Source: UMGS172 sp045546915 (GTDB taxonomy: Bacteria > Bacillota > Clostridia > Oscillospirales > Acutalibacteraceae). From it: a stretch of 64,000 nucleotides of DNA. Position numbers and translations under genes: made by a program. Below, in pieces: positions 40,866 to 49,269 of the stretch. The stretch spans positions 87,029 through 151,028 of the forward strand of contig JAZQDU010000018.1 of the NCBI GenBank assembly GCA_045546915.1, given 5' to 3'. The notes under the pieces are model-generated. The model did no database searches. It was given only the letters and a program-made list of their open reading frames with translations, and was not told where the DNA came from. Positions within the stretch are counted from its first letter, which is position 1, and the number at the start of each line of letters is the position of its first letter.

Positions 40866-42380
40866 ATGAAAAAACCTGTAGTTTTATGTATTATGGACGG
40901 TTTTGGTATTAACCAGATAAAATGCGGCAACGCAATTGAGGCTGCCAAAACTCCAAATCTTTGCAAATTGTTTTCTGAAAACCCTTTTACTACCATTGGT
41001 GCTTCGGGTCTTGACGTTGGTTTACCCGACGGTCAGATGGGCAACAGTGAGGTTGGTCACACCAACATAGGTGCTGGTCGCGTTGTCTATCAGATGCTTG
41101 TTAAAATTTCGAAAGACATCAAAGATGGCACTTTTTTTGACATCAAACCTTTGATTGATGCGATGGAAAACTGCAAGAAAAACGATTCGGCACTTCACCT
41201 TATCGGTCTCTTATCCGACGGTGGTGTGCATAGCCATATTGAGCATCTTTACGGACTTATTGAAATGGCTAAAAAATTTGGCCTTTCTAAGGTTTTCATT
41301 CATTGCCTTATGGACGGCCGTGACGTTTCGACCACTTCAGGTGTAGGTTTTATTAAGGACTTACAAAATAAGTGTAAAGAAATTGGCGTTGGCAAAATTG
41401 CCACCATTGTTGGTCGCTACTACGCAATGGACCGTGACTTTGCCTGGGACCGTGTTGAGAAAGCATATTCGGCTTTTGTATACGGTGAAGGCATTAAGAC
41501 TAACGACCCTGTAAAGGCAATGGAAGAATCGTACGCTAAAGACATCACCGATGAATTTATACTCCCCACTGTTGTTGAAGGCGGCGATGTTATCAAGGCT
41601 AATGACAGCGTGATTTCGTTTAACTTCCGTCCTGACCGTGCGAGACAGTTTACTCGTACTTTTGTAGACCCTGATTTTGACGGATTCGAGCGCAAAAACG
41701 GTTTCTTCCCTTTAAATTATGTTTGTATGACTCAATACGATGAGACAATGCCAAATGTAACTGTTGCATATCCGCCCGAAGAACTTAAGATGACTTTTGG
41801 CGAACTTTTGGCTTCTAAAAACATGACTCAGCTCAGAATTGCCGAAACTCAAAAGTACGCACACGTTACGTTCTTCTTTAATGGCGGTGAAGAAAAAACA
41901 TTCGAAGGTGAAGATAGAATTCTTATAAAATCACCCGATGTTCCCACCTTTGACTTACAGCCTGAAATGAGTGCATACCCTGTTTGCGACGCAGTTTGCG
42001 AGCAAATTTTATCAGGTAAATATGATGCTGTTGTGCTTAACTTTGCCAACTGCGACATGGTTGGTCACACAGGTGTATTTGACGCCGCCGTTAAGGCTGT
42101 TGAGGCTGTTGACGAATGTGTTGGTCGCGTTGTTGAAGCAACACGTAAGATGGACGGTGTTGTGTTTATAACTGCCGACCACGGTAATGCCGACTGTATG
42201 ATTGGTGAAGACGGCAATCCATTCACACCTCATACAACCAACCCTGTTCCCTTCTGTGTCGTGGGTTATCCTTGCGAACTGAAATCGGGTGGCAGACTTG
42301 CCGATATCGTCCCCTCGATGCTTACTGTTTTAGGTATTGAACAACCCAAAGAGATGGACGGCACAAGTCTTATAAAATAA
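40866..42380 (+). CDS. gpmI: 2,3-bisphosphoglycerate-independent phosphoglycerate mutase
   Basis: Converts 3-phosphoglycerate to 2-phosphoglycerate with two Mn ions. 504 residues: CIMDGFG (first metal Asp), GNSEVGHTNIGAG with the phosphorylated Ser, LMDGRDV, RYYAMDRDFAWDR, NFRPDRARQ, and the metal sites NCDMVGHTG and TADHGNADCM. ATG after AAAAAGGAAATT. Followed by a strong bidirectional terminator. Confidence 0.98.
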   Translation: MKKPVVLCIMDGFGINQIKCGNAIEAAKTPNLCKLFSENPFTTIGASGLDVGLPDGQMGNSEVGHTNIGAGRVVYQMLVKISKDIKDGTFFDIKPLIDAMENCKKNDSALHLIGLLSDGGVHSHIEHLYGLIEMAKKFGLSKVFIHCLMDGRDVSTTSGVGFIKDLQNKCKEIGVGKIATIVGRYYAMDRDFAWDRVEKAYSAFVYGEGIKTNDPVKAMEESYAKDITDEFILPTVVEGGDVIKANDSVISFNFRPDRARQFTRTFVDPDFDGFERKNGFFPLNYVCMTQYDETMPNVTVAYPPEELKMTFGELLASKNMTQLRIAETQKYAHVTFFFNGGEEKTFEGEDRILIKSPDVPTFDLQPEMSAYPVCDAVCEQILSGKYDAVVLNFANCDMVGHTGVFDAAVKAVEAVDECVGRVVEATRKMDGVVFITADHGNADCMIGEDGNPFTPHTTNPVPFCVVGYPCELKSGGRLADIVPSMLTVLGIEQPKEMDGTSLIK

Positions 42381-42393
42381 TTTTAACATTTAA

Positions 42394-42421
42394 AAACCCG
42401 CGTTTAATACGCGGGTTTTTT
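42394..42421. terminator. Terminator between gpmI and the AraC gene
   Basis: AAACCCGCGT/ACGCGGGTTT stem with a five-base loop and T/A runs on both sides, serving both convergent genes. Confidence 0.9.
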
Positions 42422-42424
42422 CAT

Positions 42425-43186
42425 TTATTCAGTTACTGTGACTAAGTTAGTTCTTGGTCTTACCTTATCGGGTGTTATACCATACCTTTTCTTAAACATC
42501 TTAGAAAATTGCGAACCGTCGGAAAATCCACAATACATAGCAACATCAGTACATGATACACCTCCGTTGCAAATCATATTGTATGCATGGTTTAAACGTA
42601 ACTCTATTATATACTGCTTAGGAGCAAGCCCATACTTTTGCTTAAACTCTTTTCTAAATCGCTCATAATCAAAGCCGTAACCTTCGACTACTTCTTTAAT
42701 GTTTATTTGTGACGCAAAGTTTTGACGAAAATGGTCAGCGCAATGGTCAAGGCTTCGGTCAGGCTTTGATGCATTACTGATATGTCGTCCAAATAATACA
42801 ATAAATTCAACTATCTTTGCGGCGGCTATCAGTTCGTATTCCTCATCCTGATTGTTAAATTCTGTATAAATTCTTTCAGCAATATTCTGAAGCGTTTCAA
42901 ACCCTGTTACATTTGTGTAGACTCCCTCTTTTGCGATATTTATATCATCAGTCTCAAACCCAAAGTAAATGGCTTTACATTTTTCGTTATGATGTTCACC
43001 ATGTTGCGAATTGGCTGAAACAAAGGCAATATTTCCGCTTTTAATTGCATGATTTTTACCATTTATCTTAATTTTTCCATCAGCATTAAGATACATTATT
43101 ATCTCTACACAAGAATGAACATGCGAAGATAACTGTTTTCCCGCTTCAATACTTCTTTTACCAACAAATTTTAATTTTGTTCCCAT
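42425..43186 (-). CDS. AraC-family transcriptional regulator
   Basis: A 253-residue regulator. The N-terminal half is a cupin-like ligand domain (HVHSCVEIIMYLNADGKIKING, SGNIAFVSANSQHGEHH), and the C-terminal hundred residues hold two helix-turn-helix motifs (INIKEVVEGYGFDYERFRKEFKQKYG; VSCTDVAMYCGFSDGSQFSKMFKKRYGITP). It probably controls carbohydrate genes elsewhere, as no transport operon is adjacent. A ligand cannot be inferred. Confidence 0.92.
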   Translation of the reverse strand: MGTKLKFVGKRSIEAGKQLSSHVHSCVEIIMYLNADGKIKINGKNHAIKSGNIAFVSANSQHGEHHNEKCKAIYFGFETDDINIAKEGVYTNVTGFETLQNIAERIYTEFNNQDEEYELIAAAKIVEFIVLFGRHISNASKPDRSLDHCADHFRQNFASQINIKEVVEGYGFDYERFRKEFKQKYGLAPKQYIIELRLNHAYNMICNGGVSCTDVAMYCGFSDGSQFSKMFKKRYGITPDKVRPRTNLVTVTE

Positions 43187-43261
43187 CGCATCGTCACTCC
43201 CTTTATTTATATATTACAAGTTTTTAATTTCGAAGTCAACCAAAAAATACAAAATAAAAAA

Positions 43262-43283
43262 GACCTTATCAAACGATAAGGTC
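43262..43283 (-). terminator. Terminator of the plsC-dagK operon
   Basis: GACCTTATC/GATAAGGTC stem with a four-base loop, followed by TTTTTT on the minus strand. Confidence 0.9.
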
Positions 43284-43291
43284 TAAAATAT

Positions 43292-44098
43292 TCAGATGTT
43301 TTTTTGCATTATTACCCTTACTTCTTCCGATAATTCGTGCGTTGATTTATCCTCAAACGACTCTGGCTCAATAACCTCATTTATATTTATATTAACTGTT
43401 GTGGATTTAAAAGGAAAATTTTTAAATATTTTTTCAGTGTTTTCAACCGTTGCAACAACTAAAGGACACTCCGCTTTCTTACATACATAAAAAACGCCGT
43501 CCTTAAACTCAAGTAATTCACCGGTTTTACTTCTTGTACCCTCAGGATATATACCAACCGATGCAACACCCGATTTAACATAATCGGTTGCTTTGTGAAT
43601 TGTTTTCATTGCTTTTCGGGCATTCTCCCTATCGATAGCCAAAAAACCGCTTTTATGAATAAAATTAACAACTATAGGCAATTTAAAAATCTCCGGTTTT
43701 GCAACAAAAACAATATTGAATTTCATTAAACCTACTATTGCAGTTATTGGGTCAAACCCCGATAAATGATTTGACACAAACAAAAATTTTTTATCGGTTG
43801 GCATTTTTTCAATGCCGTCAACCTTAACCTTTACTCTTAAAACAAACAGTAAGAGTTCTAATGTTTTATCAATATACCATCTGTAAAGGAAAGAAGGTTT
43901 TTGGACAGGCTTTTTAACATTTACAAACAAAGCCAATATACAAATTATGACAAGATGTAAAACTATAACTGCTATAAATGCCACGAAAAACAGAACAACA
44001 GGCTTCCAGAAATCTAATATGTTGGTTACAAGTGAGCCGAAATAACAAATGCAAAAATCTGCAATTAATGAAATAATAGAAAATAATTTAACCAACAA
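43292..44098 (-). CDS. plsC: 1-acyl-sn-glycerol-3-phosphate acyltransferase (PlsC family)
   Basis: Membrane-bound acyltransferase that makes phosphatidic acid. 268 residues: two N-terminal helices (about 4-22 and 30-58), then the PlsC domain with catalytic NHLSGFDP (HxxxxD), FVAKPEIF, and YPEGTRSKTGE (phosphate binding). The start is a TTG at 44098, overlapping the end of the diacylglycerol kinase gene by 11 bases, with GGAGG well placed upstream. Works on the same lipid pool as its neighbour. Confidence 0.92.
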   Translation of the reverse strand: MLVKLFSIISLIADFCICYFGSLVTNILDFWKPVVLFFVAFIAVIVLHLVIICILALFVNVKKPVQKPSFLYRWYIDKTLELLLFVLRVKVKVDGIEKMPTDKKFLFVSNHLSGFDPITAIVGLMKFNIVFVAKPEIFKLPIVVNFIHKSGFLAIDRENARKAMKTIHKATDYVKSGVASVGIYPEGTRSKTGELLEFKDGVFYVCKKAECPLVVATVENTEKIFKNFPFKSTTVNININEVIEPESFEDKSTHELSEEVRVIMQKNI

Positions 44099-45035
44099 CT
44101 AAGGTGGCCTCCTTCGACTTATTCTGCTTTAATAATTTTTCGGGTACCACAAAATTAACAGCGTTTTGCACAATTTCTACAGTGCATTTTCCAACAGTCT
44201 TTAATTCACCGTCAAGCGAAAGATAAAAACTATCTCCACCATCAAGTTCAACCGTTTTGCATCTTTTATAATTTATGTATCCTTCAAAACGCTTGTCATC
44301 AAGGTGTGTACCGTTTTTGTAAGCGCTCATTAAAGTTAAAAACTTAAATCTCGAAACAGGCTTTACGTGACAAACCTCTATAAGTCCGTCACTATTATCA
44401 GACTTTGGAGCACATTTATAACCACCGCCGACATATTTGCCGTTACAAAGCGTGCAAAGAAGCAGTTCGTTATTCCCTAAGGTTTCACCATCGACTAAAA
44501 CAGAACAACGCGACTTCATACCTTTAAAAAGCGCCGTCACAATACCGGTTGTATAAGCATTTCTTCCTCCAATAATTGCCTTACGCCTCACCTTAAGCAT
44601 AGTTCTCAGCACAAATGTATCAAAGCCAAAATGAACAGCGTTTATAGCATAAGATTCTCCGACTTTTAAAGCATCAATTTTATGGGATGGAGCAGAAATC
44701 AGGTCATAAAGATTCGAAAACTCCTCACTGGTTCCGTAATATCTAATAAAATCATTACCACTGCCGCACGGGAAAACAGTAACTTCAGCATTTTCATGCA
44801 ATGCAACGCCGTTTACTACCTCATTTAATGTGCCGTCGCCACCGCATGAATAAAACCTAAACTTAGTCTCAGTGTCTTCTAAAACGGATTTTATGTATTT
44901 AGTAGCATCGCCGGAACATGCCGTTCTATATATCTCATAATCAATGTCAAGTTTTAAACCTTCAACCGACTGACGAACATAATCGGTAGCGTCCATACGA
45001 CCTGCCGCAGGATTAACAATAAATATATGTTTCAT
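44088..45035 (-). CDS. Diacylglycerol kinase / lipid kinase (DagK/YegS family)
   Basis: Phosphorylates diacylglycerol or a related lipid with ATP. 315 residues: N-terminal IVNPAAGR, the nucleotide loop SCGGDGTLNEVVNGV, and FPCGSGNDFIRYYG, all typical of the DAGK catalytic domain; the C-terminal sandwich has FYLSLDGE. Together with PlsC, which overlaps its 3 prime end, it would recycle diacylglycerol to phosphatidic acid, for example after lipoteichoic acid synthesis. Promoter not resolved. Confidence 0.92.
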   Translation of the reverse strand: MKHIFIVNPAAGRMDATDYVRQSVEGLKLDIDYEIYRTACSGDATKYIKSVLEDTETKFRFYSCGGDGTLNEVVNGVALHENAEVTVFPCGSGNDFIRYYGTSEEFSNLYDLISAPSHKIDALKVGESYAINAVHFGFDTFVLRTMLKVRRKAIIGGRNAYTTGIVTALFKGMKSRCSVLVDGETLGNNELLLCTLCNGKYVGGGYKCAPKSDNSDGLIEVCHVKPVSRFKFLTLMSAYKNGTHLDDKRFEGYINYKRCKTVELDGGDSFYLSLDGELKTVGKCTVEIVQNAVNFVVPEKLLKQNKSKEATLVVG

Positions 45036-45156
45036 TTTCTCACTCCCATACAGATTAATTTTATTTTATTACGCAAACTTTGTCAACATATTTATTTGTT
45101 GAAATTATGCTCTAAATTTCATATAATATGGGTATATAAAATAAATGAGGATTTTT

Positions 45157-46071
45157 ATGCGATATTATTCTGTTAACACATATCTAAAAGAAAAATACGG
45201 CGGAAAACTATATAAATTGGCATTAAAAAGCGGTACAACATGTCCTAACCGAGATGGCACTATAGGTACAAAAGGTTGCATTTTTTGTGCAAACGGTTCA
45301 GGATATTTTGCCCAAGAACTTGAAAACAGTGTTTTTAAACAGATTGAAAATGCAAAGAGAAAAATACAACAAAAAAGTGCTAATTGCAGAGGATTTATTG
45401 CATATTTTCAGGATTTTACTGCAACCTATGCACCGATTGAATATTTAAAAACCTTATTCTACGATGCAATCAACCACCCTGACGTTCACATTTTGTCTAT
45501 CGCCACAAGACCCGATTGTTTGAGTGATGACGTTTTAAATTTACTGTCAGAACTCAATAAAATAAAGCCTGTTTGGGTTGAACTTGGTTTTCAAACCTGC
45601 CACGAAACTACTGCCGATTACATACGACGCGGTTATAAAAATGAAGTCTTTGATTTAGCAGTTAAAAATTTGAAAAATATTGGAGTTTACGTTATTTCGC
45701 ATATAATAATCGGTTTACCGGGCGAAACGGAAGATATGATTTATGAAACGGTAAATTACGTTTCAAACCTGCATGTTGACGGTATAAAATATCATCTATT
45801 ACACGTTCTCAAAAACACCGACCTTGAACAAGAATATAAAAGTGGCAAGTTTAATACACTAACGTTAGAAAAATACTGTGAAATTTTAAGCGGTTGTATT
45901 ATGAGAACTGATAAAAACATTGCTATTCACAGGCTGACCGGTGACGGTCAAAAGTCTGAACTAATATCCCCTCTTTGGAGTGGCAACAAGAAAAACGTGT
46001 TAAACACTATAAATAAATATTTTGATGAAAACAATATAATTCAAGGTAAATTATTAAAAGAAAATCTATAA
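45157..46071 (+). CDS. Radical SAM protein, TIGR01212/YhcC family
   Basis: A 304-residue radical SAM protein of the YhcC group, related to Elp3-like enzymes; its substrate is not established. Cysteines in TTCPNRDGTIGTKGCIFC form the unusual spaced cluster motif of this family, followed by GYFAQ, the QDFTATYAPIEYLK segment, SIATRPDCL and VELGFQTCHETT. An in-frame ATG at 45145 was rejected; TGAGGA lies six bases before the ATG at 45157. Confidence 0.9.
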   Translation: MRYYSVNTYLKEKYGGKLYKLALKSGTTCPNRDGTIGTKGCIFCANGSGYFAQELENSVFKQIENAKRKIQQKSANCRGFIAYFQDFTATYAPIEYLKTLFYDAINHPDVHILSIATRPDCLSDDVLNLLSELNKIKPVWVELGFQTCHETTADYIRRGYKNEVFDLAVKNLKNIGVYVISHIIIGLPGETEDMIYETVNYVSNLHVDGIKYHLLHVLKNTDLEQEYKSGKFNTLTLEKYCEILSGCIMRTDKNIAIHRLTGDGQKSELISPLWSGNKKNVLNTINKYFDENNIIQGKLLKENL

Positions 46072-46075
46072 TAAA

Positions 46076-46108
46076 AAAGTCACTCTAATCACATGATTAG
46101 AATGACTT
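46076..46108 (+). terminator. Terminator of the radical SAM gene
   Basis: AAAGTCA and TCTAATC pair with GATTAGA and TGACTTT around a four-base loop; T-rich on the plus strand. Confidence 0.88.
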
Positions 46109-46213
46109 TTTCTTTTTAATTTTTATCTACCATACATTCATCGGACTAAGACTCACGAATGTGTCAGTATAGGAACAACACAATTATATTTAATATTGCT
46201 ATATTAAACTCGA

Positions 46214-46651
46214 TTAGAATTCAAACAATTCTATGAACAAATTCAAATCATTAATCATATTATCATATCGCTCAATAACAACTCTAAGAACATTTTCATT
46301 GACTCTATGTACCATTCTATCCCTAAGTTTTTTAACAGAACAATCCATATAATTATTATCTTTACTTCCAAAAATGCGTTCTATTAGAGCATCATCAAAG
46401 TTAATTTCATAATAATTTAAAATACGCTTAACGTCGCTTGCTTGCACAGAAAGTTTTTTCTTGTCTTTTTCAGTTAACTTAGCGCCTCTGCTTTCTTTAT
46501 CTGCAATAAGTAATTTTTTATAAAAAGATTCAATTGAAACATATTTTAGCAGAAAGTCAGCTACAATTATTTTAATATCAGAATTTTGCAATATGTAATT
46601 ATATTGTGCCAATTCTGATTTATAAAAAGTTAAACTTTGATTTTTGTTCAT
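46214..46651 (-). CDS. HEPN-like all-alpha protein, last gene of an XRE-controlled operon
   Basis: A 145-residue helical protein I cannot assign with certainty. Near residue 110 it has KKLRDRMVHRV, an R-x4-H motif in a helix followed by another long helix, as in HEPN-domain RNases and related toxin or defence proteins. The N-terminal region (SLTFYKSELAQYNYILQNSD) and mid region (LTEKDKKKLSVQASDVKRIL) are predicted helical. GAGGTGCTGTATT precedes the ATG. It starts 15 bases after the DUF6273 gene stop. Activity is unknown. Confidence 0.55.
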   Translation of the reverse strand: MNKNQSLTFYKSELAQYNYILQNSDIKIIVADFLLKYVSIESFYKKLLIADKESRGAKLTEKDKKKLSVQASDVKRILNYYEINFDDALIERIFGSKDNNYMDCSVKKLRDRMVHRVNENVLRVVIERYDNMINDLNLFIELFEF

Positions 46652-46666
46652 AATACAGCACCTCTA

Positions 46667-48478
46667 CTATGAGTTCAGATCAATCCACAAAGCAGGGCGA
46701 ACGGCAGCGTCATCGGAATCGCAAGCGTAACCGGGCCAATAGACGCCGCCGTAAGAGTCGACACTGGCGATACGCTGATACTTTGTTTCGTCACGGCCGG
46801 GGGTGCGCAGCCACCACCAGCAAGTGGCTCTGCCACCTACTTTATAACTATCATTTGTCCATGTGCCTTGTGCGATGGCATAGTCGGTGGGGGCACATTT
46901 TCTTTCTTCGTCAGACGCAAAATATTGATTGGCTTCAGTTATGCTCAGTAAGAAAACCTTATCCTGTGTGGCGTTGCCGGTGTTGGTGCTGTAGTATTCG
47001 GAGTACTTGTCCGCAGAAACGGTTACGGTGGGAATCATCGCTTGTTCTTCTGCAGAAAATGCATTGTTGATAAAAGTACCGTTCAACCATTTCCTTAGCG
47101 AGCAGGTCTCCCAAGTAACGTCTGGTTCGGATGTGTTATACCGCTGACAGTCAAGGGAGTATTTGCTGATAACAAGAACTTTACCTTCTTGCTTATCTAA
47201 TACTAACCACTCAATTTCTTCTTTACTGTTTGAAATGTTATTATCTTGTTCATATGCGCCAAAGGTTATATAATCACCAATATTTGTATTTACATATTCT
47301 TCGCCATATAACCCAATATTGCATTTTTTAATCTGCTCCGCACTGTCTTTGTATCCGTTAAGTGCTTCAAATGCGGATATTGCTTCTATATATTTTCCCG
47401 CATCACTCAGCGCAACCGCATCGTTATATTTACCGTCCATAATTGCAGTGTTGCAATTGTTGATTTGAATTGTACTATCTTTATACCCGTCAAGTTCTTC
47501 AAAAGCAGCAATCGCCTCTGCATATTTTCCCGCGTTCATCAACGCAACCGCATCGTTGTATTTGCCGTTAGGAATGATAACTGCATTAAGCACGATAATG
47601 AATGCGAGAACTGCGCAAATGATAGATGTTGTAATAATCGCTATCTTCTTGTTACGTTTATCAATACGTTCTGCTTCTTTACGCTCAATCTCCGCTTTGC
47701 GCTCACGCTCTAACCGTTCTGCTTCTTCCTTTGCCTTAATTTCTTCTATCTTCTTTTGGCAGGTGACGATTTGCTCATCGGCATCCTTCCAACCGGAGAT
47801 GGATTTTAACAATTTGACGGCAGATTCGTAATGACAATTTATAATTTCTTCTTTAGCAAACTCATAAATAGCATTTTTCTTTTCTTGCTCAATATCAAAA
47901 GGAAATAACACAGAATGAGCTATACCGCAACGCGAACAAACCGCTTTATCATTTCTATTTTCTTGCCCACAAGTACAAAACCAAAGGTCATCATACTCAG
48001 TCGGTAAAAAATTAGCTGAACTTCCGTATTTTTTTGTGAAATAATTTATAAAAATATTCTCATAATTAGATACCGCTATTTGTTTAGGCAGAGATTTCCA
48101 ATCATCCTCAGAAATCATAACACATGTACCATCTGAAAATTCTGCTTGAGTAATTTTAACATCAAAAGAACGTGTATCATTGTTAGGTAAAGTAATTAAA
48201 GTTTTGTTTCCAAAAAAATGTTCATTTTCATTTACAGCAATATCTTCATATTTATAAACAAAAGATGAAGTTATCACTTCATTAGAAGCATTATAACAAG
48301 TAATATCAACCGTCACTGATGATACCTTATTTGCTACTATAGAACGAAATTTCAACTGCGCTACTATATCATTCAAAACCAAATCTTTATGTAATGCACC
48401 GGTTTCGATAATAATTGGAGAACCTTTTGCATATAAACGCTCTGGCAGTTTGAATAAATTTAAATATCTATTTGCCAT
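46667..48478 (-). CDS. Zinc-ribbon / TPR / DUF6273 membrane protein
   Basis: A 603-residue multi-domain protein. Residues 1-160 are a beta-rich domain; 168-184 a zinc ribbon (CTCGQ...CSRCG); about 235-276 a charged coiled coil; 279-303 one transmembrane helix; 305-390 two 42-44-residue TPR-like repeats (GKYNDAVAL...AGKY.EAI.AFE.L.GYKDS); about 400-601 a DUF6273 domain ending in RPALWIDL. The topology would place the repeats and DUF6273 outside the cell. The region encoding the DUF6273 end is richer in GC than the surroundings. Start at 48478 is fixed by AAAGGAGAATTTTTT, not the 90-base longer frame. Function unknown. Confidence 0.7.
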   Translation of the reverse strand: MANRYLNLFKLPERLYAKGSPIIIETGALHKDLVLNDIVAQLKFRSIVANKVSSVTVDITCYNASNEVITSSFVYKYEDIAVNENEHFFGNKTLITLPNNDTRSFDVKITQAEFSDGTCVMISEDDWKSLPKQIAVSNYENIFINYFTKKYGSSANFLPTEYDDLWFCTCGQENRNDKAVCSRCGIAHSVLFPFDIEQEKKNAIYEFAKEEIINCHYESAVKLLKSISGWKDADEQIVTCQKKIEEIKAKEEAERLERERKAEIERKEAERIDKRNKKIAIITTSIICAVLAFIIVLNAVIIPNGKYNDAVALMNAGKYAEAIAAFEELDGYKDSTIQINNCNTAIMDGKYNDAVALSDAGKYIEAISAFEALNGYKDSAEQIKKCNIGLYGEEYVNTNIGDYITFGAYEQDNNISNSKEEIEWLVLDKQEGKVLVISKYSLDCQRYNTSEPDVTWETCSLRKWLNGTFINNAFSAEEQAMIPTVTVSADKYSEYYSTNTGNATQDKVFLLSITEANQYFASDEERKCAPTDYAIAQGTWTNDSYKVGGRATCWWWLRTPGRDETKYQRIASVDSYGGVYWPGYACDSDDAAVRPALWIDLNS

Positions 48479-48491
48479 AAAAAATTCTCCT

Positions 48492-48830
48492 TTAAATTTC
48501 CGGTATATCGTTGTATGACGTTGTTTCATTAGATGCAGAAACATCACACAATCCGTAAGCAGTTCCATATGCCATTACAGTCATTTTTGAAAACTCAAAT
48601 CTTAAATTCATTATACCGTCTGCTTTTATTGAATTTGCTTTTAAAACTAATTTTTGTATTGCGCTTTCTTTGGCTTTAACAATTTTTTCTGCAAGCATGT
48701 TGTTTTCTATACCAAACAATTCAATAAAATACGAAACAAAGGATGTTAAAAAACCTGTACCAAACGTAGATACGGCTGTGATAGTTTTTAACTCCTTCAC
48801 ATTTTCTAATTGTGATGTTGTGATGTTCAT
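48492..48830 (-). CDS. YbjQ/UPF0145-like protein, first gene of the XRE-controlled operon
   Basis: A 112-residue protein resembling the YbjQ (UPF0145, so-called heavy-metal-binding) family: an N-terminal segment, a long helix KIVKAKESAIQKLVLKANSIKADGIMNLRFEFSKM, and an edge strand TVMAYGTAYGL, which is the YbjQ pattern A.. .ADAVV.. ...GT. It lacks obvious metal ligands. Strong TTTTGGAGGAAAAATT before the ATG. The promoter (48950-48922) carries an operator arm. Confidence 0.72.
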   Translation of the reverse strand: MNITTSQLENVKELKTITAVSTFGTGFLTSFVSYFIELFGIENNMLAEKIVKAKESAIQKLVLKANSIKADGIMNLRFEFSKMTVMAYGTAYGLCDVSASNETTSYNDIPEI

Positions 48831-48921
48831 AATTTTTCCTCCAAAAAAATATTACGGCTACCGAAGTAACCTCAAAAAATAAACTTCGACAAAAATATTA
48901 TATATTCTTATCTTTAACACA

Positions 48922-48950
48922 AATATATCACTCTAATATGTTAATGTCAA
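48922..48950 (-). promoter_or_regulatory. SigA promoter of the YbjQ-DUF6273-HEPN operon
   Basis: On the minus strand TTGACA (48950-48945), 17 bases, TATATT (48927-48922) with TG one base before the -10. The spacer contains one arm of the 14-bp inverted repeat, so a bound repressor would block it. Confidence 0.75.
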
Positions 48951-48979
48951 GATATATTCGTATCTTTAACATATTAGAG
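48931..48979. promoter_or_regulatory. 14-bp inverted repeat operator between divergent genes
   Basis: CTCTAATATGTTAA (48931-48944) is exactly inverted as TTAACATATTAGAG (48966-48979), 21 bases apart. One arm lies in the spacer of the minus-strand promoter and the other just upstream of the XRE gene ribosome binding site. TATCTTTAAC also occurs twice in direct orientation (48909-48918 and 48961-48970). Probable binding sites of the adjacent XRE regulator. Confidence 0.65.
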
Positions 48980-48993
48980 GAGATAACAATTGT

Positions 48994-49236
48994 ATGAAGA
49001 TTTATGACTATAACGGCAAGAAAAACATTTGCGGTGACAGGTTGCATGAAGCAAGGTGCAAACTACGACTTACTCAGAGTGATTTAGCCGCTCAACTTCA
49101 AGTTAACGGCATCATACTTGAACGTGACAGTATTTCCCGAATCGAAATTGGCACAAGATTTGTCGCAGATTATGAACTACGTGAATTATCCAAAATTTTA
49201 AAAGTAACTGTCAATTGGTTATTAGGTATAGAATAG
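48994..49236 (+). CDS. XRE-family transcriptional regulator
   Basis: An 80-residue DNA-binding protein consisting of a single XRE/Cro-type helix-turn-helix: LHEARCKLRLTQSDLAAQLQV then RDSISRIEIGTRFVADYELRELSKILKV. No sensor domain. Divergent from a three-gene operon; the 163-base gap holds inverted repeats over the promoters, so it likely represses itself and the operon. AGAGGAG precedes the ATG by about 11 bases, rather long. Confidence 0.9.
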   Translation: MKIYDYNGKKNICGDRLHEARCKLRLTQSDLAAQLQVNGIILERDSISRIEIGTRFVADYELRELSKILKVTVNWLLGIE

Positions 49237-49239
49237 TAA

Positions 49240-49269
49240 AACAGCAGGTCGTATGACCTGCTGTTTTTT
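49240..49269. terminator. Bidirectional terminator between XRE gene and spoIVB
   Basis: ACAGCAGGTC/GACCTGCTGT stem with a four-base loop and a T-run; the two convergent genes share it. Confidence 0.9.

Noticed and set aside
46133..46180. A segment after the HEPN-like gene with GTGAGTC and GTCCGATGAATGTA resembling the unit end block
   Set aside because: It is a small hairpin ACATTC/GAATGT with an interrupted motif and no Shine-Dalgarno; resemblance is probably chance.
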